From the NCBI RefSeq assembly GCF_029428875.1, contig NZ_JAJSOO010000001.1:2108001-2172000 (forward strand): a DNA stretch of 64,000 nt, read 5' to 3'. Below, piece by piece: positions 26,281 through 36,734 of the stretch; the first letter of the stretch is position 1; every line of letters begins with the position of its first letter. The stretch is from Streptomyces sp. JH34 (lineage in GTDB: Bacteria > Actinomycetota > Actinomycetes > Streptomycetales > Streptomycetaceae). The position numbers and the translations under genes were made by a program. The notes below the pieces were generated by a model. That model was not told where the DNA came from and searched no databases. It was given only the letters and a program-made list of their open reading frames with translations.

Positions 26281-28572
26281 GTGTCCCCCTCCCTGCCCTA
26301 TCTCGACCCCACGCTCCCCGTTCCCGAGCGGGTCGGCGACCTCCTCGGCCGCATGACCCTGGCCGAGAAGACCGGTCAGATGCTCCAGCTGAACGCGAAG
26401 GACGGGGTACGCCACGCCATCGAGGACCTGCACGCGGGTTCGATCCTCCACGCCTCCCCCGAGCGGGTCCTGGAGGCGGCGGCGCTGACGGAGCGGACCC
26501 GGCTGCGCATCCCTCTGCTCGTCGCGGAGGACTGCATCCACGGCCACTCCTTCTGGGAGGGGGCCACGATCTACCCCACGCAGCTCGGCCTGGCCGCGAC
26601 CTGGGACCCGGAGCTCGTGGAGCGCGTCGCCAGGGCCACCGCCGTCGAGGTCGCCGCGACGGGCGTCCACTGGACGTTCTCGCCGGTGCTCTGCATCACC
26701 CGGGACCTGCGCTGGGGCCGGGTCAGCGAGACGTTCGGCGAGGACCCCTTCCTGATCGGCGAACTGGCCTCGGCGATGGTCCGCGGCTACCAGGGCGACG
26801 GTCTGGGCGACCCGACGGCGGTGCTGGCGTGCGCCAAGCACTTCGCGGGCTACTCCGAGACGCAGGGCGGCCGTGACGCGAGCGAGGCCGACATCTCCCG
26901 GCGCAAGCTGCGGTCCTGGTTCCTGCCCCCGTTCGAACGGGTCGCCCGCGAGGGCTGCCGCACGTTCATGCTCGGCTACCAGTCGATGGATGGGGTGCCG
27001 ATCACCGTCAACGACTGGCTGCTCAACGAGGTGCTGCGCGGCGAGTGGGGCTACACCGGCACGCTGGTCACCGACTGGGACAACGTCGGCCGCATGGTGT
27101 GGGAACAGCGGATCCACGCCGACCACACCCAGGCCGCCGCGGCGGCGGTCCGGGCGGGCAACGACATGGTGATGACGACCCCCCAGTTCTTCGAGGGCGC
27201 GCAGAACGCCGTCGCCGAGGGCACGCTGGACGAGACGGAGATCGACGCGGCCGTACGGCGCGTCCTGACCCTCAAGTTCGAGCTCGGACTGTTCGAGGAC
27301 CCCCGCCACCCCGACACCGACCGGCAGGCGGCGGTCATCGGCAGCGCGGAACACACCGTGCTGAACCTGGAGGCCGCCCGCCGCTCCCTGGTCCTGCTGA
27401 CCAACGACGGCACGCTTCCGCTGGCCGGCGGATTCGTGGCCGGCCAGGACGGACGCGCCGTCGCCGGTCCGGGGACGGCCCCGCGCACGGTCGCCGTCGT
27501 CGGACCCAACGCCGACGACGCGCAGACCCAGCTGGGCGACTGGGCGGGTTCCTCCGGCCAGGCCGACTGGCTGCCGGACGGTCACCCCCGCGCCATGATC
27601 CGTACCGTGCTCGACGGCTTCCGCGAGCACGTCCCGGACGGGTGGGACGTCACCTACGCCCGTGGGGCCGAGATCCTCTCCGTGGGGCCCGACCCCGAGG
27701 GGGCGTTCTTCCCGGACGGACAGCCCCGTCCGGACGTCGTCGTCCCCGCGGAGCCCTCCGAGACCCTGATCGCCGAGGCCGTCGCAGCGGCCGAGGCCGC
27801 CGATCACGTCGTCGCCGTGGTCGGCGACCGCATCGAACTGATCGGCGAGGGGAAGTCCACCGCCACCCTGGAGCTCGTCGGCGACCAGATCGCGCTGCTC
27901 GACGCGCTCGCCGCGACCGGCAAGCCGCTGGTCGTCGTGGTCATCAGCTCGAAGCCCCTGGTGCTCCCGCCGTCCGCCCTCGGCGCGGCCGCGGTCGTGC
28001 ACGCCTTCAACCCGGGCATGCAGGGCGGCCGGGCGGTGGCCGAGGTCCTGCTGGGTCTCGTGGAGCCGTCGGGCCGGCTGCCCGTCTCCTTCGCCCGGCA
28101 CGCGGGTCAGCAGCCGACGTACTACAACCAGATCCGCGGTCAGCACGGCTCCCGGTACGCCGACCTCACCCAGCGTCCGGCCTTCGTGTTCGGCGAGGGC
28201 CTGAGCTACACGACCGTCGCGTACTCCGGTCTCGAGGTGCTCACGGCGGACGTCGGTGAGAGCGACACGCTGCGGGCGCGCGTCACCGTCCGCAACACGG
28301 GCGACCGGCCGGCCCTGGAGACCGTGCAGGTGTACGTCAGCGACACCGTGACGTCCGTGACCTGGGCCGAGAAGGAACTCAAGGCCTACCGCCAGGTGAC
28401 GCTCGCCCCGGGCGAGGCGCGCGAGGTGCTGCTGGAGCTGCCCGTCTCGGAGTGCACCCTCGTGGACGCGGCGGGCCGGCGGATCGTCGAGCCCGGCGCC
28501 TTCGAGCTGCTGGTCGGCCCGTCCTCGGACGACCACACCCTCCTGCGGGCGGGTTTCACCGTCAAGGGCTGA
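26281..28572 (+). CDS. Cytoplasmic GH3 beta-glucosidase/beta-xylosidase
   Basis: A 763-residue enzyme without signal peptide. The GH3 barrel has catalytic aspartate in VTDWDN (Asp265); the second GH3 domain (about 380-610) and a C-terminal fibronectin III-like domain (ETVQVYVSDTVTSVTWAEKELKAYRQV) complete the common BglX layout. It should cleave short beta-linked oligosaccharides taken up by the cell; glucosidase and xylosidase activity cannot be told apart by eye. The GTG start 26281 has AAAGGA at the right spacing, and earlier in-frame starts would lie inside the operator. It is followed by a strong bidirectional terminator. Confidence 0.9.
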   Translation: MSPSLPYLDPTLPVPERVGDLLGRMTLAEKTGQMLQLNAKDGVRHAIEDLHAGSILHASPERVLEAAALTERTRLRIPLLVAEDCIHGHSFWEGATIYPTQLGLAATWDPELVERVARATAVEVAATGVHWTFSPVLCITRDLRWGRVSETFGEDPFLIGELASAMVRGYQGDGLGDPTAVLACAKHFAGYSETQGGRDASEADISRRKLRSWFLPPFERVAREGCRTFMLGYQSMDGVPITVNDWLLNEVLRGEWGYTGTLVTDWDNVGRMVWEQRIHADHTQAAAAAVRAGNDMVMTTPQFFEGAQNAVAEGTLDETEIDAAVRRVLTLKFELGLFEDPRHPDTDRQAAVIGSAEHTVLNLEAARRSLVLLTNDGTLPLAGGFVAGQDGRAVAGPGTAPRTVAVVGPNADDAQTQLGDWAGSSGQADWLPDGHPRAMIRTVLDGFREHVPDGWDVTYARGAEILSVGPDPEGAFFPDGQPRPDVVVPAEPSETLIAEAVAAAEAADHVVAVVGDRIELIGEGKSTATLELVGDQIALLDALAATGKPLVVVVISSKPLVLPPSALGAAAVVHAFNPGMQGGRAVAEVLLGLVEPSGRLPVSFARHAGQQPTYYNQIRGQHGSRYADLTQRPAFVFGEGLSYTTVAYSGLEVLTADVGESDTLRARVTVRNTGDRPALETVQVYVSDTVTSVTWAEKELKAYRQVTLAPGEAREVLLELPVSECTLVDAAGRRIVEPGAFELLVGPSSDDHTLLRAGFTVKG

Positions 28573-28595
28573 GACCGCCGGCCGGACCATGGAAA

Positions 28596-28633
28596 CCGCC
28601 CCCCGGCCGGCGGGGGAGCCGGTCGGGGGGCGG
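28596..28633. terminator. bidirectional terminator between GH3 and pruA genes
   Basis: A 16-bp stem (CCGCCCCCCGGCCGGC with its complement, one G-U) and a 6-nt loop between two convergent genes. It can end transcripts from both sides. Confidence 0.8.
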
Positions 28634-28673
28634 AGTGCGGGGCGGGGCGCCCGGTGCGGGCGCCCCGGGGGCG

Positions 28674-30305
28674 TCAGCCCTGGTGCGGGTAGGTGTACTC
28701 GGTCGGCGGGACCAGCGTCTCCTTGATGGCGCGGGTCAGCGTCCAGCGCTGCAGGTTCTGCGGGGCGCCCGCCTTGTCGTTGGTGCCGGAGCCACGGCCG
28801 CCGCCGAAGGGCTGCTGGCCGACGACGGCACCGGTCGACTTGTCGTTGATGTAGAAGTTGCCCGCGGCGTAGCGGAGCTTGTCCATCGTGTACGCGGCCG
28901 CCGCACGGTCGTTGGAGATGACGGCGCCGGTGAGCGCGTAGTCGGAGACCGACTCCATCTGCTCCAGCATGGCGTCGTACTTCTCGTCCTCGTAGACGTG
29001 CACGGCGAGGATCGGGCCGAAGTACTCGGTGGTGAAGACCTCGTTGGCCGGGTCGTCGCACACGATGACGGTCGGGCGGACGAAGTAGCCGACGGAGTCG
29101 TCGTACGTACCGCCGGCGACGATCGTGCAGGTCGGGTCGGCGGCGGCGCGGTCGATCGCGGCCTTGTTCTTCGCGAAGGAACGCGCGTCGATGACGGCGC
29201 CCATGAAGTGCGACAGGTCGGTGACGTCACCCATGGTGATGCCGTCGACCTCGGCCGCGAACTCCTCCTTGAAACCGGAGTTCCAGATGGAGGCCGGGAC
29301 GTAGGCGCGGGAGGACGCGGAGCACTTCTGGCCCTGGTACTCGAAGGAGCCGCGGGTCAGCGCGGTCTTCAGCACGGCGCGGTCGGCGCTCGGGTGCGCG
29401 ACGACGAAGTCCTTGCCACCGGTCTCACCGACGAGCCGCGGGTAGGTGCGGTAGTTGGCGATGTTGTTGCCGACCGTCTTCCACAGGTGCTGGAAGGTGG
29501 GGGTCGAGCCGGTGAAGTGGACACCGGCCAGGTCGCGGTGGTTCAGCGCGACCTCGGAGACGGCGATGCCGTCACCGGTGACCAGGTTGATGACGCCCTT
29601 GGGCAGCCCGGCCTCCTCCAGCAGCTGCATCAGCAGCACGGCTGCGTGGGTCTGCGTCGGGGACGGCTTCCACACCACGACGTTGCCCATGAGGGCGGGC
29701 GCGGTGGGCAGGTTGGCAGCGATGGCGGAGAAGTTGAACGGCGTGATCGCGTAGACGAAGCCCTCGAGCGGGCGGTGGTCCATGCGGTTCCAGACGCCCG
29801 GGGAGTTCGCCGGGGGCTGCTCGGCGAGGATCTGGCGCGCGTAGTGCACGTTGAAGCGCCAGAAGTCGACGAGCTCGCAGGGGCAGTCGATCTCGGCCTG
29901 CTGCGCGGTCTTGCCCTGGCCGAGCATCGTGGAGGCGGCCAGCGTCTCACGCCAGGGACCGGCCAGCAGCTCGGCGGCGCGCAGGATGATGGCCGCGCGG
30001 TCGTCGAAGGACATGGCGCGCCAGGCCGGAGCGGCGGCGAGGGCCGCGTCGACGGCGTCCTGGGCGTCCTGCTCGGTGGCACCGGCGAAGGTGCCGATGA
30101 CGGCCTTGTGGTTGTGCGGCTGCACGACGTCGACACGCTCGCCGCCGCCCATGCGCTTCTCGCCGCCGATGGTCATCGGCAGGTCGATCGGGTTCTGGCT
30201 GAGCTCCTTGAGCTTCGCCTCCAGGCGGGCGCGCTCCGCGGTGCCGGGGGCGTAGGAGTGGACCGGCTCGTTGACCGGCGCGGGGACCTGGGTGACGGCG
30301 TCCAT
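28674..30305 (-). CDS. pruA: L-glutamate gamma-semialdehyde (1-pyrroline-5-carboxylate) dehydrogenase
   Basis: A 543-residue aldehyde dehydrogenase that converts the product of proline dehydrogenase to glutamate with NAD. It shows the cofactor region FNFSAIAANLPTAPALMGN, the catalytic glutamate in LVGETGGKDF, the nucleophilic cysteine in YQGQKCSASSRAYVP and the ending FGGGRGSGTNDKAGAP typical of P5C dehydrogenases. It lies 104 bp downstream of the proline dehydrogenase gene in the same direction. The monofunctional pair replaces the fused PutA of proteobacteria. The divergent PucR-type regulator probably controls both. Confidence 0.95.
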   Translation of the reverse strand: MDAVTQVPAPVNEPVHSYAPGTAERARLEAKLKELSQNPIDLPMTIGGEKRMGGGERVDVVQPHNHKAVIGTFAGATEQDAQDAVDAALAAAPAWRAMSFDDRAAIILRAAELLAGPWRETLAASTMLGQGKTAQQAEIDCPCELVDFWRFNVHYARQILAEQPPANSPGVWNRMDHRPLEGFVYAITPFNFSAIAANLPTAPALMGNVVVWKPSPTQTHAAVLLMQLLEEAGLPKGVINLVTGDGIAVSEVALNHRDLAGVHFTGSTPTFQHLWKTVGNNIANYRTYPRLVGETGGKDFVVAHPSADRAVLKTALTRGSFEYQGQKCSASSRAYVPASIWNSGFKEEFAAEVDGITMGDVTDLSHFMGAVIDARSFAKNKAAIDRAAADPTCTIVAGGTYDDSVGYFVRPTVIVCDDPANEVFTTEYFGPILAVHVYEDEKYDAMLEQMESVSDYALTGAVISNDRAAAAYTMDKLRYAAGNFYINDKSTGAVVGQQPFGGGRGSGTNDKAGAPQNLQRWTLTRAIKETLVPPTEYTYPHQG

Positions 30306-30409
30306 GAGTGCCTTGTCTCCTTGGTTGAGGTGGGTGGTCGGCCGGGCGGGTCTGCCCTGGTTCAGTCTGGGTACGGCCCTGTGGTCCGAACCCTCGGTTC
30401 GCTGCCTGT

Positions 30410-31336
30410 TCAGCCCTTGGTGAGGACGGAGCGGCCGAAGAACAGCAGGTTGGCCGGCTTCTCCGCGAGGCGGCGCATGAAATAGCCGTACCAGTCGGTG
30501 CCGTACGCCGTGTAGACGCGCATCCGGTGGCCCTCGGCCGCGAGCCGGACGTGCTCCTCGCTGCGGATGCCGTACAGCATCTGGAACTCGTACTCGTCCA
30601 GTTTGCGCCCGGCCTGGCGTGCGAGCTCCTGGCCGATGGCGATGAGACGGGGATCGTGCGAGCCGATCATCGGGTAGCCCTCGCCCTGCATCAGTGTCTT
30701 CAGGATGCGGACGTACGCCTTGTCGATCTCCGGCTTGCTCTGGTACGCCACGGAGGCGGGCTCCTTGTAGGCGCCCTTGACCAGGCGGACCCGGCTGCCC
30801 GCGGCGGCGAGACGGCGGGCGTCGGCCTCGGTGCGGAACAGGTAGGACTGGATCACGCAGCCGGTCTGCGGGAAGTCCTTCCGCAGCTCCTCGTGGATGG
30901 CGAACATCGAGTCGAGGGTGGTGTGGTCCTCGGCGTCCAGCGTGACCGTGGTGCCGATCGCGGCGGCGGCCTCGACGACCGGGCGGACGTTGGCGAGGGC
31001 CAGGTCGTGGCCGTTCTCGAGGGCCTGGCCGAACATCGACAGCTTGACGGACATCTCGGCACGGGTGCCGAGCCCGAGCTCCTCCAGACGGCCGATCAGC
31101 TCGAGGTAGGCGTCCCGCGCGGCGGCGGCCTGCTCCGGGGTGGTGATGTCCTCACCGACGACGTCCAGGGTGACCTCGAGGCCCTTGTCGGCCGCGTCCC
31201 GGACGACAGGGACGACCTGGTCGACGCTCTCACCGGCGATGAACCGGTCGACGACCTGCTTGGTGCCCGGCGCTGCCGAGATGAAACGACGCATTGTGTC
31301 GCTGCGTGACGCGGCGAGAATCACGGGACCCAGCAC
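30410..31336 (-). CDS. putA: Proline dehydrogenase
   Basis: A 308-residue monofunctional PRODH that oxidises proline to 1-pyrroline-5-carboxylate using FAD. The barrel motifs DAEDHTTLDSMFAIH, QSYLFRTEADARRL and the cofactor loop RLVKGAYKEPASVAYQSK are visible, and the final YGTDWYGYFMRRLAEKPANL is the conserved C-terminal helix. The start GTG 31336 has GGAGG six bases upstream; longer in-frame starts have no site and would run into the regulatory palindrome. Together with pruA it channels proline to glutamate. Confidence 0.94.
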   Translation of the reverse strand: MLGPVILAASRSDTMRRFISAAPGTKQVVDRFIAGESVDQVVPVVRDAADKGLEVTLDVVGEDITTPEQAAAARDAYLELIGRLEELGLGTRAEMSVKLSMFGQALENGHDLALANVRPVVEAAAAIGTTVTLDAEDHTTLDSMFAIHEELRKDFPQTGCVIQSYLFRTEADARRLAAAGSRVRLVKGAYKEPASVAYQSKPEIDKAYVRILKTLMQGEGYPMIGSHDPRLIAIGQELARQAGRKLDEYEFQMLYGIRSEEHVRLAAEGHRMRVYTAYGTDWYGYFMRRLAEKPANLLFFGRSVLTKG

Positions 31337-31477
31337 GGGGCACCTCCACGGAGTACGAACGAGGCCGTACCGGTACGGAAGTGAACGGACCGGGACGGCA
31401 CGGAGAACCACTGTGAAATCTAGGTACCCCCGCCATCGCGTGCCATCGACAGCTGTCACGCATCCGTGCACTGGATC

Positions 31478-31493
31478 TCAGACATATGTCTGA
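31478..31493. promoter_or_regulatory. perfect 16-bp palindrome between proline dehydrogenase and its regulator
   Basis: TCAGACATATGTCTGA is a perfect palindrome in the divergent intergenic region, 21 bp before the regulator start and about 140 bp before the proline dehydrogenase start. It is AT-rich compared with its surroundings. Binding by the divergent PucR-type protein is a reasonable inference. Confidence 0.6.
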
Positions 31494-31513
31494 AGGGGTG
31501 CGAGAATGGCCGG

Positions 31514-32653
31514 GTGAAGGGCGATTACCAGGAGCTGGTCGACGAGATCTCCGCGCTGCTCAACGCCCCCGCGACCCTGGAGAACCGAGATTTCGGCCTG
31601 GTCGCCTTCGGGGCCCACGACAGTGACGACGACACGGCGATGGACCCCGTCCGTACGCGCTCGATCCTCACCCGGAGCTCCACCCCCGCGGTCCGTGCCT
31701 GGTTCGAGGGCTTCGGCATCACCCGGGCGACGGGCCCGGTCCGCATCCCCGCCGCCCCGGAGGCCGGGGTCTTCCGGGACCGCGTCTGCCTCCCGGTACG
31801 CCATCGGGGTGTCGTCCTCGGTTACGTGTGGCTGCTGGACGCCGACCCGGGGCCGACCGACGGGCAGCTGGCGGCGGCGATGGACGTCGCGGCCCGGATC
31901 GGTGCCCTGCTCGCCGACGAGGAGCGGGCCGGCACCGACCTCTCGCGGGAGTTCGGCGCGGTGCTCGTCGCGGTGAGCGGCTGGCAGCGCGAGATGGCGG
32001 TGTCCGCGCTGCGCGAGGCCCTCGGCGCCGACGCGGACGGCCTGCACGCGGTGGTGTGCGTCATCCCGTGGGACGGGGAGGCGCCTTCCGCTCGTACGGT
32101 CCCCTCTGCGGCAGCCCTCGCCGCAGTGGCCGGCCCGGGTGCCCGGGTCCTGGCCGCCCTGGTCCGGCTGCGCTCCCCCGAGACGCTCGACCCGGCGACG
32201 ACGGCCGCGGAACGGCTGCGTTCGGCGGCCGGGCCCGCCGCGACCGCCGGCCTCGCTGCGGCCCGCCGGGGCCTGGCGGAGCTGACCGACGCCTGGCAGG
32301 AGGCGCTGTCCGCCGCCCGCGCGGCCTCGGCGGAACCCCGCTTCGGCCCGGTCGCCGACTGGTCGGCCATCGGCCCGTACCGCCTCCTCGCCGCCCTGCC
32401 CCGCACACCGGGCACCGCACCGGACCGGACGGTCCGCACGCTGCTGACCCCCGCCCACGCGGAACTCGCCCGTACCGCAGAGGTGTTCCTCGACCGCGCG
32501 GGCCAGGCGAGCCGCACGGCCTCCGCGCTGGGCATCCACCGCCAGACGCTCTACTACCGCCTCGCCCGGGTCCAGCAGCTGACCGGCCTCGACCTGAACG
32601 ACGGCGAGGACCGGCTGCTCCTGCACATGGCGCTGAAGGCGGCACGGCTGTGA
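31514..32653 (+). CDS. PucR/CdaR-type transcriptional regulator of proline catabolism
   Basis: A 379-residue protein ending in the PucR C-terminal helix-turn-helix ([43 protein letters not shown]). The N-terminal half ([21 protein letters not shown], then [19 protein letters not shown]) is a GAF-like sensing region. PucR-type proteins often activate the catabolic genes next to them, and here the divergent neighbours are proline dehydrogenase and P5C dehydrogenase, so a PutR-like role is likely. The GTG 31514 start is chosen for family length; the ribosome binding site is weak. Confidence 0.85.
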   Translation: MKGDYQELVDEISALLNAPATLENRDFGLVAFGAHDSDDDTAMDPVRTRSILTRSSTPAVRAWFEGFGITRATGPVRIPAAPEAGVFRDRVCLPVRHRGVVLGYVWLLDADPGPTDGQLAAAMDVAARIGALLADEERAGTDLSREFGAVLVAVSGWQREMAVSALREALGADADGLHAVVCVIPWDGEAPSARTVPSAAALAAVAGPGARVLAALVRLRSPETLDPATTAAERLRSAAGPAATAGLAAARRGLAELTDAWQEALSAARAASAEPRFGPVADWSAIGPYRLLAALPRTPGTAPDRTVRTLLTPAHAELARTAEVFLDRAGQASRTASALGIHRQTLYYRLARVQQLTGLDLNDGEDRLLLHMALKAARL

Positions 32654-32738
32654 ACCACGCCCGGGATGAGTACGGCACGGCCGCGGACTGAGTACACCGA
32701 CGGAGTGAGCGGAACGTCACGCGCGGTGAACTGGGTCC

Positions 32739-33092
32739 ATGAGCAACGACGTCAGGACGTCCACCCCCCTCACCGCCCCCACCGAGCCCGAACCGCGTTG
32801 GTGGGCGGCCCCGTTGACCGGCACCGTGCTGGCGCCGGTGCTGGCCGTCGCCGTGTCTTCGGTGGAGAACACCTTCGCCGACAGGACGTTCCTGCTGACC
32901 GGCGGTCTACTGCTCGCCTACGCGCTGGTCCTGCCCAGCTGGTTCCTCGCCAGGACTCCCGCGCGACGGCGCCGGCGCAACGGTCTCGTCCTGTCGGGCT
33001 GTGTGATCGCCGCATGGTTCCCCGTGCTGATCTCCACCACGGGCTGGACCCTGTTCCTCGTCATGCTCTTCACGGGACACATCGACGGCTGA
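32739..33092 (+). CDS. Small membrane protein of unknown function
   Basis: A 117-residue protein with a Pro/Thr/Glu-rich N-terminus of about 20 residues and three hydrophobic stretches at about 25-42, 50-68 and 84-112, separated by a strongly basic loop RTPARRRRRN that should face the cytoplasm. No family could be recognised. The ribosome binding site is poor, but codon use is normal and the gene ends just before a long terminator. It lies 85 bp after the PucR-type gene in the same direction and may be transcribed with it. Confidence 0.65.
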   Translation: MSNDVRTSTPLTAPTEPEPRWWAAPLTGTVLAPVLAVAVSSVENTFADRTFLLTGGLLLAYALVLPSWFLARTPARRRRRNGLVLSGCVIAAWFPVLISTTGWTLFLVMLFTGHIDG

Positions 33093-33122
33093 CGCACGGA
33101 CGCCGCGCACCGTGGGTCGCGA

Positions 33123-33172
33123 ACGGCCGCGCCCGGCCGACGGATCAGGATCCGTCGGCCGGGCGCGGCCGT
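33123..33172. terminator. bidirectional terminator between the small membrane protein and serA
   Basis: A perfect 23-bp stem with a 4-nt loop, the longest hairpin in the window, between convergent genes. The stem is very GC-rich (arm begins ACGGCCGCGCCCGGCC). Confidence 0.85.
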
Positions 33173-33185
33173 GGTACGCCGTGGA

Positions 33186-34778
33186 TCAGTCGGTGAGGTT
33201 CACCGAACGGGCCGAGGCGGCACCGATCTCGTCGGCGATCTCGGTGAGCACCGACTGCGGGATGGTGTCGTCGACGGTGAGGACGACCAGCGCCTCGCCA
33301 CCCGCGTCCTTCCGCGAGACCTGCATGCCCGCGATGTTCAGACCGGCCTCGCCGAGGATCTTGCCGACGGCGCCGACGACGCCCGGACGGTCCTCGTAGC
33401 GCAGGACGACCATGTGGTCGGCGAGCGCCAGGTCGACGTCGTGCTCGCCGATCGCGACGATCTTCTGGAGGTGCTTGGGGCCTGCCAGCGTGCCGGAGAC
33501 CGCGACCTCCTCGCCGCTCGACAGCGTGCCGCGGACGGTCACCACGTTGCGGTGGTCCGGCGACTCGGAGCTGGTCGTGAGGCGGACCTCGACACCGCGC
33601 TCCTGCGCGAAGAGCGGGGCGTTGACGTAGGACACCGTCTCGTCGACGACGTCCTCGAAGACACCCTTGAGCGCGGAGAGTTCGAGCACCTTCACGTCGT
33701 GCTGCGTGATCTCGCCGTAGACCTCGACGTCGAGGCGGGCCGCGACCTCACCCGCGAGCGCGGTGAAGATCCGGCCGAGCTTCTCGGCGAGCGGCAGCCC
33801 GGGACGCACGTCCTCGGCGATGACGCCGCCCTGGACGTTGACCGCGTCGGGCACGAGCTCACCGGCGAGGGCGAGCCGGACGGACCTGGCGACGGCGATG
33901 CCCGCCTTCTCCTGGGCCTCGTCGGTCGAGGCACCGAGGTGCGGGGTGCAGACGACCTGGTCGAACTGGAACAGCGGGGAGTCCGTGCAGGGCTCCTTGG
34001 TGTACACGTCCAGGCCCGCGCCGGCGACCCGGCCCTCCTTGAGGGCGGAGGCGAGCGCCTCCTCGTCGACGATGCCACCACGCGCGGCGTTGACGATGCG
34101 CACCGAGGGCTTGACCTTGTGCAGCGCCTCGTCGCCGATCAGGCCGAGCGTCTCGGGGGTCTTGGGCAGGTGCACCGTGATGAAGTCGGAGACCTCGAGC
34201 AGTTCGTCCAGCGTGAGGAGCTTGACGCCCATCTGCGCGGCACGCGCGGGCTGCACGTAGGGGTCGTACGCGACGATCTTCATGCCGAAGGCGGACATGC
34301 GCTGCGCGACCAGCACGCCGATGCGGCCGAGGCCGACGACACCGAGGGTCTTCTCGCTGAGCTCGACACCCGTGTACTTGGAGCGCTTCCACTCGCCGTT
34401 CTTCAGGGCGGTGTTGGCCTGCGGGATGTTGCGCGCGGTGGCGACGAGCAGACCGCAGGCCAGCTCGGCGGCGGTGACGATGTTGGACGTCGGCGCGTTG
34501 ACCACCATCACACCGGCCTTGGTGGCCGAGGAGACGTCGACGTTGTCCAGACCGACGCCGGCACGGGCGACGACCTTGAGCTGCTTCGCGGCGGCGATGG
34601 CCTCGGCGTCGACCTTGGTGGCGGAGCGCACCAGGATCGCGTCGACGTCGGCGATCGCGGGGAGGAGCGCGGCGCGGTCCGCGCCGTTGCAGTGCCGGAT
34701 CTCGAAGTCCGGACCCAGGGCGTCAACCGTGGCGGGCGACAGCTCTTCGGCGATGAGTACGACAGGTTTCGAGCTCAC
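33186..34778 (-). CDS. serA: D-3-phosphoglycerate dehydrogenase
   Basis: A 530-residue enzyme, the first step of serine synthesis from 3-phosphoglycerate. Domain order is: catalytic and NAD domain with GLGRIGVLVAQR, arginine in VNAARGGIVDE, glutamate in DVYTKEP and histidine in TPHLGAS; then the intervening ASB domain of the long actinobacterial type; then a C-terminal ACT domain (YEDRPGVVGAVGKILGEAGLNIAGMQV) for serine feedback. The GTG 34778 start has AGGAC upstream, and the longer frame to 35015 is not protein-like. The next gene upstream in the same direction is ilvC, separated by a terminator. The 5' leader contains a small hairpin (34805-34822). Confidence 0.95.
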   Translation of the reverse strand: MSSKPVVLIAEELSPATVDALGPDFEIRHCNGADRAALLPAIADVDAILVRSATKVDAEAIAAAKQLKVVARAGVGLDNVDVSSATKAGVMVVNAPTSNIVTAAELACGLLVATARNIPQANTALKNGEWKRSKYTGVELSEKTLGVVGLGRIGVLVAQRMSAFGMKIVAYDPYVQPARAAQMGVKLLTLDELLEVSDFITVHLPKTPETLGLIGDEALHKVKPSVRIVNAARGGIVDEEALASALKEGRVAGAGLDVYTKEPCTDSPLFQFDQVVCTPHLGASTDEAQEKAGIAVARSVRLALAGELVPDAVNVQGGVIAEDVRPGLPLAEKLGRIFTALAGEVAARLDVEVYGEITQHDVKVLELSALKGVFEDVVDETVSYVNAPLFAQERGVEVRLTTSSESPDHRNVVTVRGTLSSGEEVAVSGTLAGPKHLQKIVAIGEHDVDLALADHMVVLRYEDRPGVVGAVGKILGEAGLNIAGMQVSRKDAGGEALVVLTVDDTIPQSVLTEIADEIGAASARSVNLTD

Positions 34779-34893
34779 GTGAGTCCTCACAAGTCCAGTG
34801 CGGACGGCCGTCCCGACGGCCGCAGGCGGTGGAGGGGCTAGCCGCGTGGAAGACGCACGACACTGTGGGCCCTGACGCGTGTATGTGTTGAGC

Positions 34894-34899
34894 AGTGTA
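34894..34899 (-). promoter_or_regulatory. possible -10 element of the serA promoter
   Basis: TACACT on the minus strand matches a vegetative Streptomyces -10 (TAnnnT). It would start a leader of about 110 nt before the serA GTG. No convincing -35 was found. Confidence 0.3.
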
Positions 34900-35036
34900 G
34901 TCATGCGGCCGGGCGCGGACCGCGCCCCGGTGGAAGGATCACCCGCACGGGGTGAACGGTCTGTACAGACGTACGGAACCGCCTCCCTGCCACCCGCCTC
35001 TCCCCGCAGTGACACGGGGTGTGAGGCCGGCCGTGT

Positions 35037-35069
35037 GCCGGGGGCAGGCCCGTCGGACCTGCCCCCGGC
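35037..35069 (-). terminator. terminator after ilvC
   Basis: A perfect 12-bp stem (GCCGGGGGCAGG with its complement) and 9-nt loop, 6 bp after the ilvC stop codon; it separates the ilvBNC operon from serA. Confidence 0.8.
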
Positions 35070-35075
35070 GAGAAC

Positions 35076-36711
<1,636 letters not shown>

Positions 36712-36734
36712 GGAGTCGTGTCTCTCTCTGTCTC

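Noticed and set aside
26092..29061. Minus-strand open frame of about 990 codons across the GH3 gene and terminator
   Set aside because: It runs through a strong bidirectional terminator and the pruA gene in another frame, and its composition is Arg/Gly/Val-rich as expected of antisense frames.
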